From contig NZ_AP026968.1 in the NCBI RefSeq assembly GCF_037076355.1, positions 574,501-638,500 of the forward strand: a stretch of 64,000 nucleotides of DNA, read 5' to 3'. This stretch comes from Streptococcus parapneumoniae. Lineage in GTDB: Bacteria; Bacillota; Bacilli; Lactobacillales; Streptococcaceae. Every line of letters starts with the position of its first letter. The stretch's first letter is position 1. Shown here in pieces: positions 63,755-64,000 of this stretch. The translations under genes and the position numbers were made by a program. The notes beneath the pieces are model-generated. The model was not told the DNA's origin and did not search any database. It saw only the letters and a program-made list of their open reading frames with translations.

Positions 63755-64000
63755 CTATTTGTCTTGTGTCGGTTCTTTCTTTGCTTGTGGTTGAGCTTTG
63801 AATGAACTAGAATCCTTTGTCAGCACAATATCGTCTGCCTTGATATACCAGTCAACATCTGCTCCTTGATAGGTGGCAGTAGCAACGGTGTCCGCAATGG
63901 GATTGATAAGTTCCACCCGTGCGTTATAATCAAACTCTTTCAAAGGCACGCTGGCAGGAATACTTACTTGAATCATGCGTCCTTGTCCTTTGGATTTTAA
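63755..64000 (-). CDS. orf22: Tn916 Orf22, partial (5' end outside window)
   Basis: The frame is open to the right edge (LKSKGQGRMIQVSIPASVPL ...), so the visible part is the last 81 residues; the ATG at 63976 is probably internal, since Tn916 Orf22 is ~128 residues. Small conserved conjugation accessory protein (YdcP-like, DUF961 family). Next to orf21. Confidence 0.85.
   Translation of the reverse strand, partial: LKSKGQGRMIQVSIPASVPLKEFDYNARVELINPIADTVATATYQGADVDWYIKADDIVLTKDSSSFKAQPQAKKEPTQDK

Overview
The window is a Gram-positive chromosome segment from the Streptococcus mitis/pneumoniae group. This rests on the pbp2b-recR-ddl-murF / ftsA-ftsZ-ylmE-sepF-ylmG-ylmH-divIVA-ileS gene order, a psaBCA-tpx manganese locus that reads almost identically to my memory of the pneumococcal proteins, two pneumococcal-type BOX repeats, and a low-GC composition. 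A large M26 metalloprotease gene sits between ileS and gpmA, where I do not recall one in reference pneumococci, so a commensal such as S. mitis is at least as likely as S. pneumoniae. The species cannot be fixed from this sequence alone.

Layout. 1-2000: 3' end of a ROK sugar kinase (nanK-like), a RelB/RelE-type toxin-antitoxin pair lying between two copies of the same terminator hairpin, and a convergent RpiR/SIS regulator. 2.1-14.4 kb: cell wall and division genes (pbp2b, recR, ddl, murF, a membrane protein, ftsA, ftsZ and the ylm/sepF/divIVA cluster). PBP2b carries the substitutions typical of low-affinity, penicillin-resistant mosaic alleles. 14.3-17.4 kb: a T-box leader and ileS. 17.5-23.7 kb: a 2044-residue secreted LysM + M26 protease preceded by a possible leader peptide. 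23.8-40.9 kb: gpmA, a GH95 glycosidase, a BOX-flanked ABC exporter, tpx, psaABC with a PsaR-type operator, pepO, a metallo-beta-lactamase-fold hydrolase, two paralogous small secreted proteins, relA and dtd.

About 41.5 kb to the window end is a Tn916-family conjugative transposon, entered from its integrase end and running off the right edge inside orf22. Its orf9 is split by a complete Tn917 (45014-50279) carrying erm(B), with a TACCT target duplication. This is the architecture known as Tn3872. Tn916 supplies int/xis, regulators orf7/8/9, tet(M) with its leader, the Tcp/VirB-like transfer genes orf13-17, 19 and 21, the antirestriction gene ardA, and the relaxase with the oriT region.

Taken together the window holds three resistance determinants: altered PBP2b (beta-lactams), Erm(B) (macrolide-lincosamide-streptogramin B) and Tet(M) (tetracycline). 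The parts least explained by known annotation are the LysM-M26 protease and its leader, the terminator-flanked toxin-antitoxin insertion, the multibranched structured element between psaA and tpx, the tandem small secreted proteins, and a second mini-ORF/stem pair upstream of the tet(M) leader. All identifications come from reading the sequence and recalled family knowledge; no database search was run.
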